Shown here one piece after another: positions 17,948 to 25,991 of a stretch of DNA of 64,000 nucleotides. Origin of the DNA: an uncultured Clostridia bacterium (GTDB lineage: Bacteria; Bacillota; Clostridia; TANB77; CAG-508). The stretch covers positions 62,001 through 126,000 of the forward strand of contig CAKOTX010000001.1 of assembly GCA_934120315.1 (NCBI GenBank). The letters run 5' to 3'. The notes below the pieces were generated by a model. It searched no databases. It saw only the letters and a list, made by a program, of their open reading frames with translations, and was not told the DNA's origin. Both the position numbers and the translations under genes were made by a program. Position 1 is the stretch's first letter. The number at the start of each line of letters is the position of its first letter.

Positions 17948-19648
17948 ATGGAGAAGAAAAAGAAAATATTAATTGTTACTGCATTTCCTACACATGGGGC
18001 AGGAAGTGGAGCATTAATTACAACACAAGCAAAATCGTATGTTGAAGAGGGTCATCAAGTTGTTATTATTACGGGAAATAATAGAACAGACTTTGATAAG
18101 TTAGAAGGTGTTAGATACCATGTAGTTCCTTTTACTGCGGAAACAGAGAATCCAGAAAAAATAGAAAATCAATGTAAATTTAATTATTTAATGTTTACTA
18201 CACATACAGAAAGCACAGCAAACTTCTGGAATGCAAGCTTAGAGCAGATAGAAGAATATATGCAAGCTTTTGAAAAGGCTATAAGAGAAGAAATAAATCA
18301 ATTTAATCCTGATATAGTTCATACACAACATAATTGGATTACAAGTAGTATATTATCTAAATTTGATAAACCAGTTGCGCTTACTATTCATGGAACTGAT
18401 TTGATGGGATATCAAAGAGCAAACGAAGAACTAAAAAAGGTAAATGCTCAAATTGATAAATTAAAAAATGATGCTCAAACAAATGATAATACACAATTAA
18501 TTAATAATATAAAAAAATTAGAAGAAATTTATTTACAATATAAAAATAAAAAACAAATTTTAGCAGATATAAAAAAAGCAATGGATAATAATGAAATTCG
18601 AACTAATAAAGAAGATTTAGAACAATTAGTGGGATTATATGATGATAAAACAAAGTATCAATTATATATGAGATATGCAGAAAAATCAGCACAAATATCT
18701 AATAGAATAATTGTTATTTCAGAAGACCAGAAAAAGGAATTTTCTAGATTATTCCCACAAGATAAAGATAGAGTTGTTTTATTAGAGAATGGATATGATC
18801 CAAAAACATTTTATATGGATAGAAATGTAGATAGAGATGAAGTATTACCAGCAGAACAAGCAGATTATGATAATATGGTATTATTTGTTGGTAAATTTGC
18901 AGATTTTAAAGGTATAGATGCTTTATTAAATGCAACTAAGATTTATGAAGAAGAAATGAGTTCTAAAAATAAGAAGATAGAAACTTTAATTGTTGGTTCA
19001 GGTGTATTAGATGAAAAACTCAGAAAACAAGCAGATGAACTAGGATTAAAAAATACATATTTCTTAGGCAGAAAAAATCATACGGAAATACGCCAATTAC
19101 AGAATTTAGCAACAGTTTCATTAATTCCTTCAAGAAATGAACCGTTTGGGCTAGTAGTAATAGAAGGAACTGCATGTGGACATCCTGTTATAGCAACTAA
19201 TGCTGGTGGAATTCCTGGAATATTGAATAGAGAAAATGAAGATATATCTGATAAAACAAAATCATATGTAACACCACTTGGAATTTTAGTACCACCACTA
19301 CCAGATAGACCAGTTTCATTAGATGAAGCACAAAAAGATGAGTTAGATGAATATATGGTTAAATATATGAATGCAAGTGAAGAGGAAAAAGTAAAAGTTT
19401 CTAATGAAATTGCAAATAAGTTAGGGTTAGAAATAGAAGATGTAAATAATTATATTGAATCTTATATGAGAACTATATATGGAATAAGTGATGGAATAAA
19501 ATCAATAGTATTAGAACAAACTAAGTTTGATAATCAAAAAATTGCAAAAGATACAGAAACTAACTATTCACAAGGCGTTATAAGAGATAAAATATTAGGA
19601 ATATTTGAGGATGCAATAAATGATAAAAAAAAAATAAATGAAAGATAA
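17948..19648 (+). CDS. GT4-family glycosyltransferase
   Basis: 566 residues from the ATG at 17948, which is preceded by AGAAGGAAT; an in-frame ATG at 17903 has no ribosome site. It has a GT-B fold: N-terminal FPTHGAGSGALITTQAKSYV, acceptor-side HTQHNWITS and TIHGTDLMGY, and C-terminal EPFGLVVIEGTACGHPVIAT, the EX7E donor-binding motif, with NAGGIPGIL. A charged coiled-coil insertion (residues about 160-225) separates the two halves. The donor is probably a UDP-sugar, as the next two genes make UDP-sugars. The acceptor is unknown (glycan, glycolipid or storage sugar). Confidence 0.88.
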   Translation: MEKKKKILIVTAFPTHGAGSGALITTQAKSYVEEGHQVVIITGNNRTDFDKLEGVRYHVVPFTAETENPEKIENQCKFNYLMFTTHTESTANFWNASLEQIEEYMQAFEKAIREEINQFNPDIVHTQHNWITSSILSKFDKPVALTIHGTDLMGYQRANEELKKVNAQIDKLKNDAQTNDNTQLINNIKKLEEIYLQYKNKKQILADIKKAMDNNEIRTNKEDLEQLVGLYDDKTKYQLYMRYAEKSAQISNRIIVISEDQKKEFSRLFPQDKDRVVLLENGYDPKTFYMDRNVDRDEVLPAEQADYDNMVLFVGKFADFKGIDALLNATKIYEEEMSSKNKKIETLIVGSGVLDEKLRKQADELGLKNTYFLGRKNHTEIRQLQNLATVSLIPSRNEPFGLVVIEGTACGHPVIATNAGGIPGILNRENEDISDKTKSYVTPLGILVPPLPDRPVSLDEAQKDELDEYMVKYMNASEEEKVKVSNEIANKLGLEIEDVNNYIESYMRTIYGISDGIKSIVLEQTKFDNQKIAKDTETNYSQGVIRDKILGIFEDAINDKKKINER

Positions 19649-19721
19649 TTTTGAATAAAGTACAAAAAATATATCAAAATAATATATATAATTTATTGTA
19701 GCAAGTAAAGGAGAAAAACAT

Positions 19722-20963
19722 ATGGACGAAAATTTAGACACAATTCGAAGAGAACTAAAAAAATACTCTCAAGAGCATTTATTAAATGAATACGAAAGAC
19801 TAGATGGTGTAAAACAAAAACAACTATTAAATCAAATTGAAAATATTGATTTTGAAATGATAAATAGTTTATATAGAAATACTAAAAATGGGTTTGATAC
19901 TAAAGATTCTCAGATAACACCAATAGAATATTTTGATAAAGGAAATCTAAACGGATATTATAAAAGTTTTCAAGAAACAGGTGAGCAAGCTATTAGAGCT
20001 GGAAAACTTGCTGCTGTAACAATGGCTGGAGGACAAGGTACAAGACTTGGACATAGTGGTCCAAAAGGAACTTTTGATATTGGTCTAGAATCACATAAAT
20101 CATTATTTGAATTATTAAGTGATTCATTAAAAGAACAAGGAAAGAAATATGATGTTACAATTCCTTGGTTTATAATGACAAGTGAAGAAAATAATGATGA
20201 TACTATAAACTTTTTTGCAAAAAATAGATATTTTGGATATCAAAAAGATAAAAATATATTTTTCTTTAAACAAGGTGAATTACCAATGGTTGATACAGAA
20301 GGAAAAATATTAATTGGTGAAAATGGCTTGATAAAAGAAGCTGCAGATGGACATGGTGGAATATATGAAGCTCTTGTAAAAAACGGAATGACAAAAAAGA
20401 TGAGAGAATTAGGAGTTGAATGGATATTCATAGGAGGAGTTGATAACTGTTTAGTAAAAATGGTTGATCCTATATTAATGGGACTTGCAATTCAAAAGCA
20501 TGTAACAGCTGCTGGAAAATCAGTAGTAAAAGCTAATCCTCAAGAAAAAGTTGGAGTATTTTGCAAGAAAAACGGAAGACCTTCTGTTGTAGAATATACA
20601 GAAATTCCAAAAGAGATGGCAGAAGCTAAAAATGAAAATGGTGAATTAGTATATGGTGAATCACATATTCTATGCAATTTATTTAATATAGATGCAGTAG
20701 AAAGAATGGGAAGTAAGCCATTACCTTATCATTCAGCTTTTAAAAAAGCAACTTATATAGATAAAGATGGAAATAAAGTAGTACCAGATGGACCAAATGC
20801 ATATAAATTTGAAGCATTCTTATTTGATGCTTTTGGAGAATTAGATGATATGGCTATTTTAAGAGTAAATAGAGAAGAGGAATTTGCTCCTGTTAAAAAT
20901 GCAGCTGGAGTAGATAGTCCAGAAACCGCAAGAGAGCTATATAGAAAATTCTATAAATTATAA
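19722..20963 (+). CDS. eukaryotic-type UDP-sugar / UDP-HexNAc pyrophosphorylase
   Basis: 413 residues; GGAGAAAAACAT precedes the ATG. The nucleotide-binding signature MAGGQGTRLGHSGPKGTFDI, VDNCLVKMVDP and EKVGVFCKKNGRPSVVEY identify the UDPGP family (UAP1-like), not the usual bacterial GalU/GlmU. The reaction is UTP plus sugar-1-phosphate to UDP-sugar plus PPi. Whether the sugar is Glc, Gal or GlcNAc cannot be read from sequence; the neighbouring phosphoglucomutase suggests Glc-1-P. Confidence 0.9.
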   Translation: MDENLDTIRRELKKYSQEHLLNEYERLDGVKQKQLLNQIENIDFEMINSLYRNTKNGFDTKDSQITPIEYFDKGNLNGYYKSFQETGEQAIRAGKLAAVTMAGGQGTRLGHSGPKGTFDIGLESHKSLFELLSDSLKEQGKKYDVTIPWFIMTSEENNDDTINFFAKNRYFGYQKDKNIFFFKQGELPMVDTEGKILIGENGLIKEAADGHGGIYEALVKNGMTKKMRELGVEWIFIGGVDNCLVKMVDPILMGLAIQKHVTAAGKSVVKANPQEKVGVFCKKNGRPSVVEYTEIPKEMAEAKNENGELVYGESHILCNLFNIDAVERMGSKPLPYHSAFKKATYIDKDGNKVVPDGPNAYKFEAFLFDAFGELDDMAILRVNREEEFAPVKNAAGVDSPETARELYRKFYKL

Positions 20964-20972
20964 AGTTTAATA

Positions 20973-21007
20973 AATAACTGCTGGTAGATATATCAGTGGT
21001 TATTTTT
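20973..21007 (+). terminator. hairpin with T run (possible attenuator)
   Basis: Imperfect stem AATAACTGCTGGT with ATCAGTGGTTATT, then T5. It separates the pyrophosphorylase and phosphoglucomutase genes, so it may end or only reduce transcription. Confidence 0.6.
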
Positions 21008-21039
21008 ATATAATATACAAAAAGAAAGGAAGAAAAAAT

Positions 21040-22770
21040 ATGGATTACAAAGAAGAATATAAAAAATGGTGTGAAGATCCAAGTTTTGATGAAGAAACAA
21101 GAAAAGAGTTATTAGCAATTAAAGATGATGAGGAAGAGATAAAAGATAGATTTTATAAAGAATTAGAATTTGGAACAGCTGGATTACGTGGTGTAATTGG
21201 TATGGGAACAAATAGAATGAATAAATATACAGTAGGAAAAGCTACACAAGGGCTAGCAAATTATATATTAGAACAAGGAACACAAGATAAAGGTGTTGCA
21301 ATTAGCTATGATTCTAGAAGAATGTCAGATGAATTTAGCCTTCAAACAGCGTTAATATTAAATGCAAATGGAATAAAAACATATTTGTTTGAAAGTTTAA
21401 GACCAGTTCCAGAGTTATCATTTGCTGTTAGACAATTAGGATGTACTGCAGGAATTATGATTACAGCTAGTCACAATCCTCCAAAATACAACGGATATAA
21501 GGTTTATTGGGACGATGGTTCACAAATTGTTGCTCCAAGAGATAAAGATATTATAAATAAAGTTAGAGCAATTTCTGATTTTAAAGAAATAAAAACAATG
21601 AATAAAGAAGATGCTATAAAAGCTGGATTATTTAATATTGTTGGAAAAGAAATGGATGATAAATATATAGAAACATTAAAAAGTAAGATATTAAATCCAG
21701 AAATTGTTAGAGAACAAGGAAAAGATTTAAAAATAGTATATACACCATTACATGGAACTGGAAATATGGTTGCAGAAAGATTATTAAATGAATTAGGATT
21801 TAAAAATGTTTATGTAGTTCCAGAACAAGCTAAACCAGATGGAAATTTCCCAACTGTAGATTATCCAAATCCAGAGGATAAAAAGGCATTTAAATTAGCA
21901 TTAGAGTTAGCTAAAAAAGTAGATGCAGATGTTGTTTTAGCAACAGATCCTGATGCAGATAGATTAGGAATTTATGCTAAAGATACAAAAACAGGAGAAT
22001 ACATGCCATATACAGGAAATATGTCTGCATTATTAATTGCAGAATATAGAATTTCTCAAATGCAAGAAAAAGGAATTTTGCCTAAAGATGGTATGTTTAT
22101 AACAACAATTGTTTCATCAGATTTAGCAAAAGCAATTGCTGCAAACTACGGATTAGAGTGTATTGAAGTTTTAACTGGATTCAAAAATATTGGTGCAGTT
22201 ATGAAAAAAGCTGAAGAAAATCATGATAAAACTTATGTATTTGGATTTGAAGAGAGTTATGGATGTTTAATTGGTGATTATGCAAGAGACAAAGATGGAA
22301 TTGCAGCAGTTATGTCTTTGTGCGAAGCGGCTGCATATTATAGAGCTCAAGGAATAACATTATGGGATCAAATGAATAATATTTACAAAAAATATGGATA
22401 TTATAAAGAAGATCAAGTTTCAATTGTAATGGAAGGTGCTGAAGGTGCTGAAAAAATCAAAGAAATGATGACTACAATGAGAAATAAAGATGTTGAAAAA
22501 ATTGGAAAATATAAAGTTTTAACATTTAAAGATGTTGAGAGAGATTATGTTAAAGATATGGTTACTGGAAAAGAAGGAAATACAGGATTACCAAAATCAA
22601 ATGTATTATATTATGCATTAGAAGATAATTGTTGGTGTTGTGTTCGTCCATCTGGAACAGAACCAAAAATAAAACTTTATTTTGGAGTTAAAGGTTCATC
22701 TGCTGAAAATGCAACAGAAGAGTTAGAAAAATTAAAAGATGATATGGTAAAACTAGTTAAAGGTGAATAA
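21040..22770 (+). CDS. pgcA: alpha-phosphoglucomutase / phosphomannomutase family
   Basis: 576 residues, close to Bacillus PgcA. AAAGAAAGGAAG precedes the ATG. The phosphoserine loop is TASHNPPKYNG, the metal loop DPDADRLG, the sugar-binding loop GFEESYG and the phosphate-binding loop RPSGTEPKIK; all four are intact. It interconverts Glc-6-P and Glc-1-P, feeding the pyrophosphorylase upstream. PgcA in Bacillus supplies UDP-glucose for glycolipids and teichoic acid; a UgtP-like enzyme lies at 28641. Confidence 0.95.
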   Translation: MDYKEEYKKWCEDPSFDEETRKELLAIKDDEEEIKDRFYKELEFGTAGLRGVIGMGTNRMNKYTVGKATQGLANYILEQGTQDKGVAISYDSRRMSDEFSLQTALILNANGIKTYLFESLRPVPELSFAVRQLGCTAGIMITASHNPPKYNGYKVYWDDGSQIVAPRDKDIINKVRAISDFKEIKTMNKEDAIKAGLFNIVGKEMDDKYIETLKSKILNPEIVREQGKDLKIVYTPLHGTGNMVAERLLNELGFKNVYVVPEQAKPDGNFPTVDYPNPEDKKAFKLALELAKKVDADVVLATDPDADRLGIYAKDTKTGEYMPYTGNMSALLIAEYRISQMQEKGILPKDGMFITTIVSSDLAKAIAANYGLECIEVLTGFKNIGAVMKKAEENHDKTYVFGFEESYGCLIGDYARDKDGIAAVMSLCEAAAYYRAQGITLWDQMNNIYKKYGYYKEDQVSIVMEGAEGAEKIKEMMTTMRNKDVEKIGKYKVLTFKDVERDYVKDMVTGKEGNTGLPKSNVLYYALEDNCWCCVRPSGTEPKIKLYFGVKGSSAENATEELEKLKDDMVKLVKGE

Positions 22771-22785
22771 AAAATAGAAAAAATA

Positions 22786-22828
22786 GGGTCGGTCCTTTTC
22801 TTCGCATGCGAAAAAAAGGACCGACCCC
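22786..22828. repeat. dispersed GGGTCGGTCC repeat, inverted pair (acts as hairpin)
   Basis: Left arm GGGTCGGTCC (22786-22795) and right arm GGACCGACCC (22818-22827) enclose TTCGCATGCGAA. Each arm is one unit of a repeat also found at 40452 and 63531. As RNA this is a strong hairpin between the convergent phosphoglucomutase and TtcA-like genes and may serve as their terminator. Confidence 0.85.
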
Positions 22829-22832
22829 AATT

Positions 22833-23528
22833 TTACCATAGATTTCTAGATATTGCTCCAAACAAATTAGCTTTTATTGTAGGTATTTCTTTTTGCCAAG
22901 CAAGTATTTCTGCTTTTATATCTTCTCTTTTAGTATGTTCATCCATAGGACAAACTTTAGACATGATAGATTTATCATATTTTTTTACAAAATGATTTGT
23001 GTCTTTTTCTGTTAATAATATTAGTGGTCGAATCATAGTGATGCCACTTCTATCCATATAGCTTTTTGGAGCAAAAGTTGAAATATTTCCAGCATATTTT
23101 AAATTCATTATAAATGTTTCAATTACATCATCTAAATTATGACCTAATGCTATTTTATTACACCCTTCTCTTTGAGCGACAGAATTTATTATTCCTCTAC
23201 GCAAATTAGCGCACAAAGAACATGGATTTTTTTCTTTTCTGATATCAAATACTATTTCTTTTATATCACTTTTTTCTATAAATAAAGGGACGCCAATTTC
23301 GTCGCAATTTTTTTGCAATAATTCAGTATCAAAAGATTCAAATCCAGGATTTACGGATATTGCTATTAAATCAAAATGCTTTGGATAAAATCTTTGTAAA
23401 GCTTTTAATCCATTTAATAATGTTATTGAATCTTTTCCTCCAGATAAACAAACTGCTATTTTGTCTCCTTCATCTATCATTTGATATTCTTCTATTGCTT
23501 TTCTCATTTTACTTAATATATGTTGCAT
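22833..23528 (-). CDS. ttcA: TtcA-family tRNA thiolation protein
   Basis: 231 residues from the ATG at 23528, 8 bases after AGAAAGGA; an upstream ATG at 23546 has no site. The PP-loop SGGKDS (29-34) binds ATP, and CSLCANLRRG and GHNLDDVIETFIMNL are family motifs. TtcA adds sulfur to cytidine 32 of tRNA using an iron-sulfur cluster; Firmicute members are sometimes assigned to related thiolations, so the exact base is inferred. It may be transcribed together with nothing else: a tRNA gene lies upstream on the other strand. Confidence 0.88.
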   Translation of the reverse strand: MQHILSKMRKAIEEYQMIDEGDKIAVCLSGGKDSITLLNGLKALQRFYPKHFDLIAISVNPGFESFDTELLQKNCDEIGVPLFIEKSDIKEIVFDIRKEKNPCSLCANLRRGIINSVAQREGCNKIALGHNLDDVIETFIMNLKYAGNISTFAPKSYMDRSGITMIRPLILLTEKDTNHFVKKYDKSIMSKVCPMDEHTKREDIKAEILAWQKEIPTIKANLFGAISRNLW

Positions 23529-23592
23529 TTTAAATTCCTTTCTCATTAATATAAAATTATTATAACATGAGTGTCAAGTCTTGAAAAAATTA

Positions 23593-23621
23593 TTGATTTT
23601 TAAATTAATGTGTATTATAAT
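23593..23621 (+). promoter_or_regulatory. promoter of tRNA-Arg
   Basis: TTGATT (23593-23598), 17 bases, TATAAT (23616-23621), 16 bases before the mature tRNA start. Confidence 0.75.
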
Positions 23622-23636
23622 ACTTATGTGTTTTAT

Positions 23637-23712
<76 letters not shown>

Positions 23713-23785
23713 GTTTTACAAGAGAGTACAAGAGGCAAAAAGATGAAAGCAAGAAAAAATTGAAATAAGTAGATAAAAAATAAAG

Positions 23786-23812
23786 CCCCCTTTATGAAGT
23801 TTCATAAGGGGG
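23786..23812 (-). terminator. terminator of maf (may also serve the tRNA)
   Basis: CCCCCTTTATGAA pairs with TTCATAAGGGGG with one bulged T. On the minus strand CTTTATTTTTTAT follows. It is 8 bases past the maf stop and about 75 bases after the tRNA. Confidence 0.75.
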
Positions 23813-23819
23813 TGTAATA

Positions 23820-24398
23820 TTAATAAATAGTGGTTAACATTTCTTTAACATATTCGATTGTTAGTCCAATAGCTGTAGAGATATTTCCTTCTGTTAACTC
23901 AAGAGTAGGAGTGTCAAGTATGCTAATTCCTCCACACTTAGTTAAAGGAGAGTTTTTGGAAAGATAATCTGATAAAATTTCATCAGGAAAATGAGCTAAT
24001 CTCATTTTTGCAATATCACATTCATTAATGCAATTGATGATCTTATTGTCTTTTACATGTAGAATAGCGTTTCCTGTACATGCGTATATTTTATCGCTAC
24101 CTTCCATGTCTTTAATATTTTCTCGTGCTTCTTCAATCGATTGTGGTTTTCCAAGCATTACGCCATGAAATACAATATTTTGTTCAGCTGCAATAATAAT
24201 ACGGTTTCCAGCTGGTTTTGTCATTTCAAAAACTGTAAGAGCTTTTCTCATAGAAATTTCTTTAAGTTGTTCTCTAAAGGAAAATGATTCAATAGGAGTT
24301 TCATCAGCATTACCTACGACAATATCATAAGGAAGGCCAATGTCGTCCATTAATTTTTTCCGATAAGGTGATTTTGATGCAAGAATAATTTTTTCCAT
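23820..24398 (-). CDS. maf: divergent Maf-family nucleotide pyrophosphatase
   Basis: 192 residues; ACGGAGGTAACAAC precedes the ATG. ILASKSPYRKKLM is the Maf N-terminal substrate loop, and MLGKPQSIEEARENI and YACTGNAI are family positions. The usual active-site AADT is AAEQ here (Glu72 for Asp), and the residues after it are atypical (NIVFHG). Maf proteins hydrolyse dTTP, UTP and modified nucleotides and affect septation. The Asp-to-Glu change may alter activity. Codon use is slightly richer in G+C than the neighbours. Confidence 0.85.
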   Translation of the reverse strand: MEKIILASKSPYRKKLMDDIGLPYDIVVGNADETPIESFSFREQLKEISMRKALTVFEMTKPAGNRIIIAAEQNIVFHGVMLGKPQSIEEARENIKDMEGSDKIYACTGNAILHVKDNKIINCINECDIAKMRLAHFPDEILSDYLSKNSPLTKCGGISILDTPTLELTEGNISTAIGLTIEYVKEMLTTIY

Positions 24399-24449
24399 GT
24401 TGTTACCTCCGTAAAGTCTATAATATTACTATAAAAATCTTACTGTATA

Positions 24450-24477
24450 ATTATAACAGAAAAATGCAAAAAATCAA
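24450..24477 (-). promoter_or_regulatory. promoter of maf
   Basis: On the minus strand TTGATT (24472-24477), 16 bases, TATAAT (24450-24455). Confidence 0.55.
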
Positions 24478-24494
24478 GTAAATATAAAAAACAC

Positions 24495-24523
24495 TTGATA
24501 AAAAATACAAAAAAACATATAAT
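24495..24523 (+). promoter_or_regulatory. promoter of tadA
   Basis: TTGATA (24495-24500), 17 bases, TATAAT (24518-24523), 24 bases before the ATG. It is divergent from the maf promoter. Confidence 0.72.
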
Positions 24524-24546
24524 ATACAGGAAAAGAGAGTGATTAA

Positions 24547-25032
24547 ATGGAAGAACAAGAAGAATACTTTATGAATCAAGCATTAAAGGAAGCTGAAAAA
24601 GCATACAGTAAGTTAGAAATTCCTGTGGGAGCTATAATTGTAAAAGATGGAAAAATAATAGCGAGGGCGCATAATCAAAAAGAAATAAAAACAGATACAA
24701 CAAAACATGCTGAAATTACAGCTATACAAAAAGCTAGTAAAAAATTAAAATCTTGGAGATTGATTGATTGTGAAATGTATGTAACATTAGAGCCATGTAC
24801 AATGTGTGCTGGAGCGATAATTAATTCTAGAATAAAAAAAGTATATATAGGGGCAATGGATGAAAAAACAGGAGCTGTTGGTTCAGTATTAAATTTATTT
24901 GAGGATTATAAATTTAATCATAAGCCTGAAAGTGAAACTGGAATTTTGAAGGAAGATTGTGAAGATATATTAAAAAGATTTTTCAAAGAATTGAGAAAAT
25001 CTAAAAAAATTAACGGAGGAAAAAATGTATAG
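24547..25032 (+). CDS. tadA: tRNA adenosine(34) deaminase
   Basis: 161 residues. Catalytic H54-A-E56 and zinc ligands C84 and C87 (EPCTMCAGAI) are intact, and SRIKKVYIG follows as usual. It converts A34 to inosine in tRNA-Arg(ACG), allowing decoding of CGN codons. It begins a block with the SRP RNA, dnaX, ybaB and recR that is also clustered in Bacillus. The following gene overlaps its end by 8 bases. Confidence 0.96.
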   Translation: MEEQEEYFMNQALKEAEKAYSKLEIPVGAIIVKDGKIIARAHNQKEIKTDTTKHAEITAIQKASKKLKSWRLIDCEMYVTLEPCTMCAGAIINSRIKKVYIGAMDEKTGAVGSVLNLFEDYKFNHKPESETGILKEDCEDILKRFFKELRKSKKINGGKNV

Positions 25033-25768
25033 AAATATAAATAAAAAAATTTTTCATGTTGTGATGATTGTTGTTATTATTTGTGTGATATTATTTGTTA
25101 GCGGAATATTTATTTTAAAATATCAAGTTGAGGGCGAATCTAATATGCCATTTAAAATAACTAAAATTTCTTTAATAGAGAGTGTAGAAGGAACAGAAAA
25201 AGAAGGAGCAAATGAAAAATGGAATTTTAATGTTAATCAAAATAATGACATATATATTTATATAGAAAAAAATTCTGGATATGGAAAAACAGAAATAATT
25301 GATAGTGTTGAAATAAAAAATATAAATATAAACAAAGAAAAAACATTAGGAGAATTGAAACTATACAAACCTGTAATAGATGAAAAAAGAATGTTTATAA
25401 ATTCACAGGAAAATGAAATTAATGAAATTACATATACAGGAGAATTAGAATCAAATATAAAAGAGGAAAAAATTTCAAATCAGGGAGGAATTGTTGCGTT
25501 TAGATATGCAATCAATAATTTATCAACATATGTGTCAGAAAATGATGAACAAATTGATCATAGCCAACTTTTAAAATTAACAAATATATCTTCAGAAGAC
25601 TTAAAAACAAAGTTAACATTTGATATTTTCATCAATTTAAAAGGTGGAAGAAAATATCAAGCACCTATTAGTATAGATGTTCCTCAAGGTGATATTGTAG
25701 AGAAAGGAACAATTGGGGAAGATATAACAGATTTAAAAGGAATAATTTTCAAGAGAATTGAAAATTAA
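25025..25768 (+). CDS. unknown single-pass membrane protein
   Basis: 247 residues overlapping tadA by 8 bases; GGAGGAAAA precedes the ATG inside the tadA end. One membrane helix (residues about 11-31) is followed by a beta-rich outer part without catalytic motifs (strands such as DIYIYIEKNSGYG and LTFDIFINLKGGRKYQAPISI). I do not recognise the family. Overlap with tadA suggests coupled translation but not a shared role. Confidence 0.85.
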   Translation: MYRNINKKIFHVVMIVVIICVILFVSGIFILKYQVEGESNMPFKITKISLIESVEGTEKEGANEKWNFNVNQNNDIYIYIEKNSGYGKTEIIDSVEIKNININKEKTLGELKLYKPVIDEKRMFINSQENEINEITYTGELESNIKEEKISNQGGIVAFRYAINNLSTYVSENDEQIDHSQLLKLTNISSEDLKTKLTFDIFINLKGGRKYQAPISIDVPQGDIVEKGTIGEDITDLKGIIFKRIEN

Positions 25769-25793
25769 TACAATTAAAATTAATAAAAAATAC

Positions 25794-25822
25794 TTGCAAA
25801 TTTAATAATTACAGTATATAAT
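25794..25822 (+). promoter_or_regulatory. promoter of SRP RNA
   Basis: TTGCAA (25794-25799), 17 bases, TATAAT (25817-25822). Transcription would begin at the first base of the RNA near 25829. Confidence 0.8.
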
Positions 25823-25827
25823 AATGA

Positions 25828-25968
25828 ATGGTATGAGGGTTGACCTCTGTATGGAAAACAAACTCAATAGAAGCCTATGAACCTTGTCAGGTCCGGAAGG
25901 AAGCAGCAATAAGTAGATACTTTTATGTGGGCGTTGTTTTCCATAGAGAGATTGACAATCACACCATT
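25828..25968 (+). ncRNA. ffs: signal recognition particle RNA (small bacterial type)
   Basis: The universal domain IV loop is present: TGTCAGGTCCGGAAGGAAGC and following AGCA. The ends pair (ATGGTATG with CACACCAT; TATGGAAAAC with GTTTTCCATA), giving one long rod of about 140 nt. It is thus longer than the 114-nt E. coli 4.5S RNA but lacks room for the Alu domain of the 270-nt Bacillus RNA. It binds Ffh and targets membrane proteins. Exact ends are estimated from pairing and the promoter. Confidence 0.93.
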
Positions 25969-25991
25969 TTCTTTATGAAGGATGTGAAATT

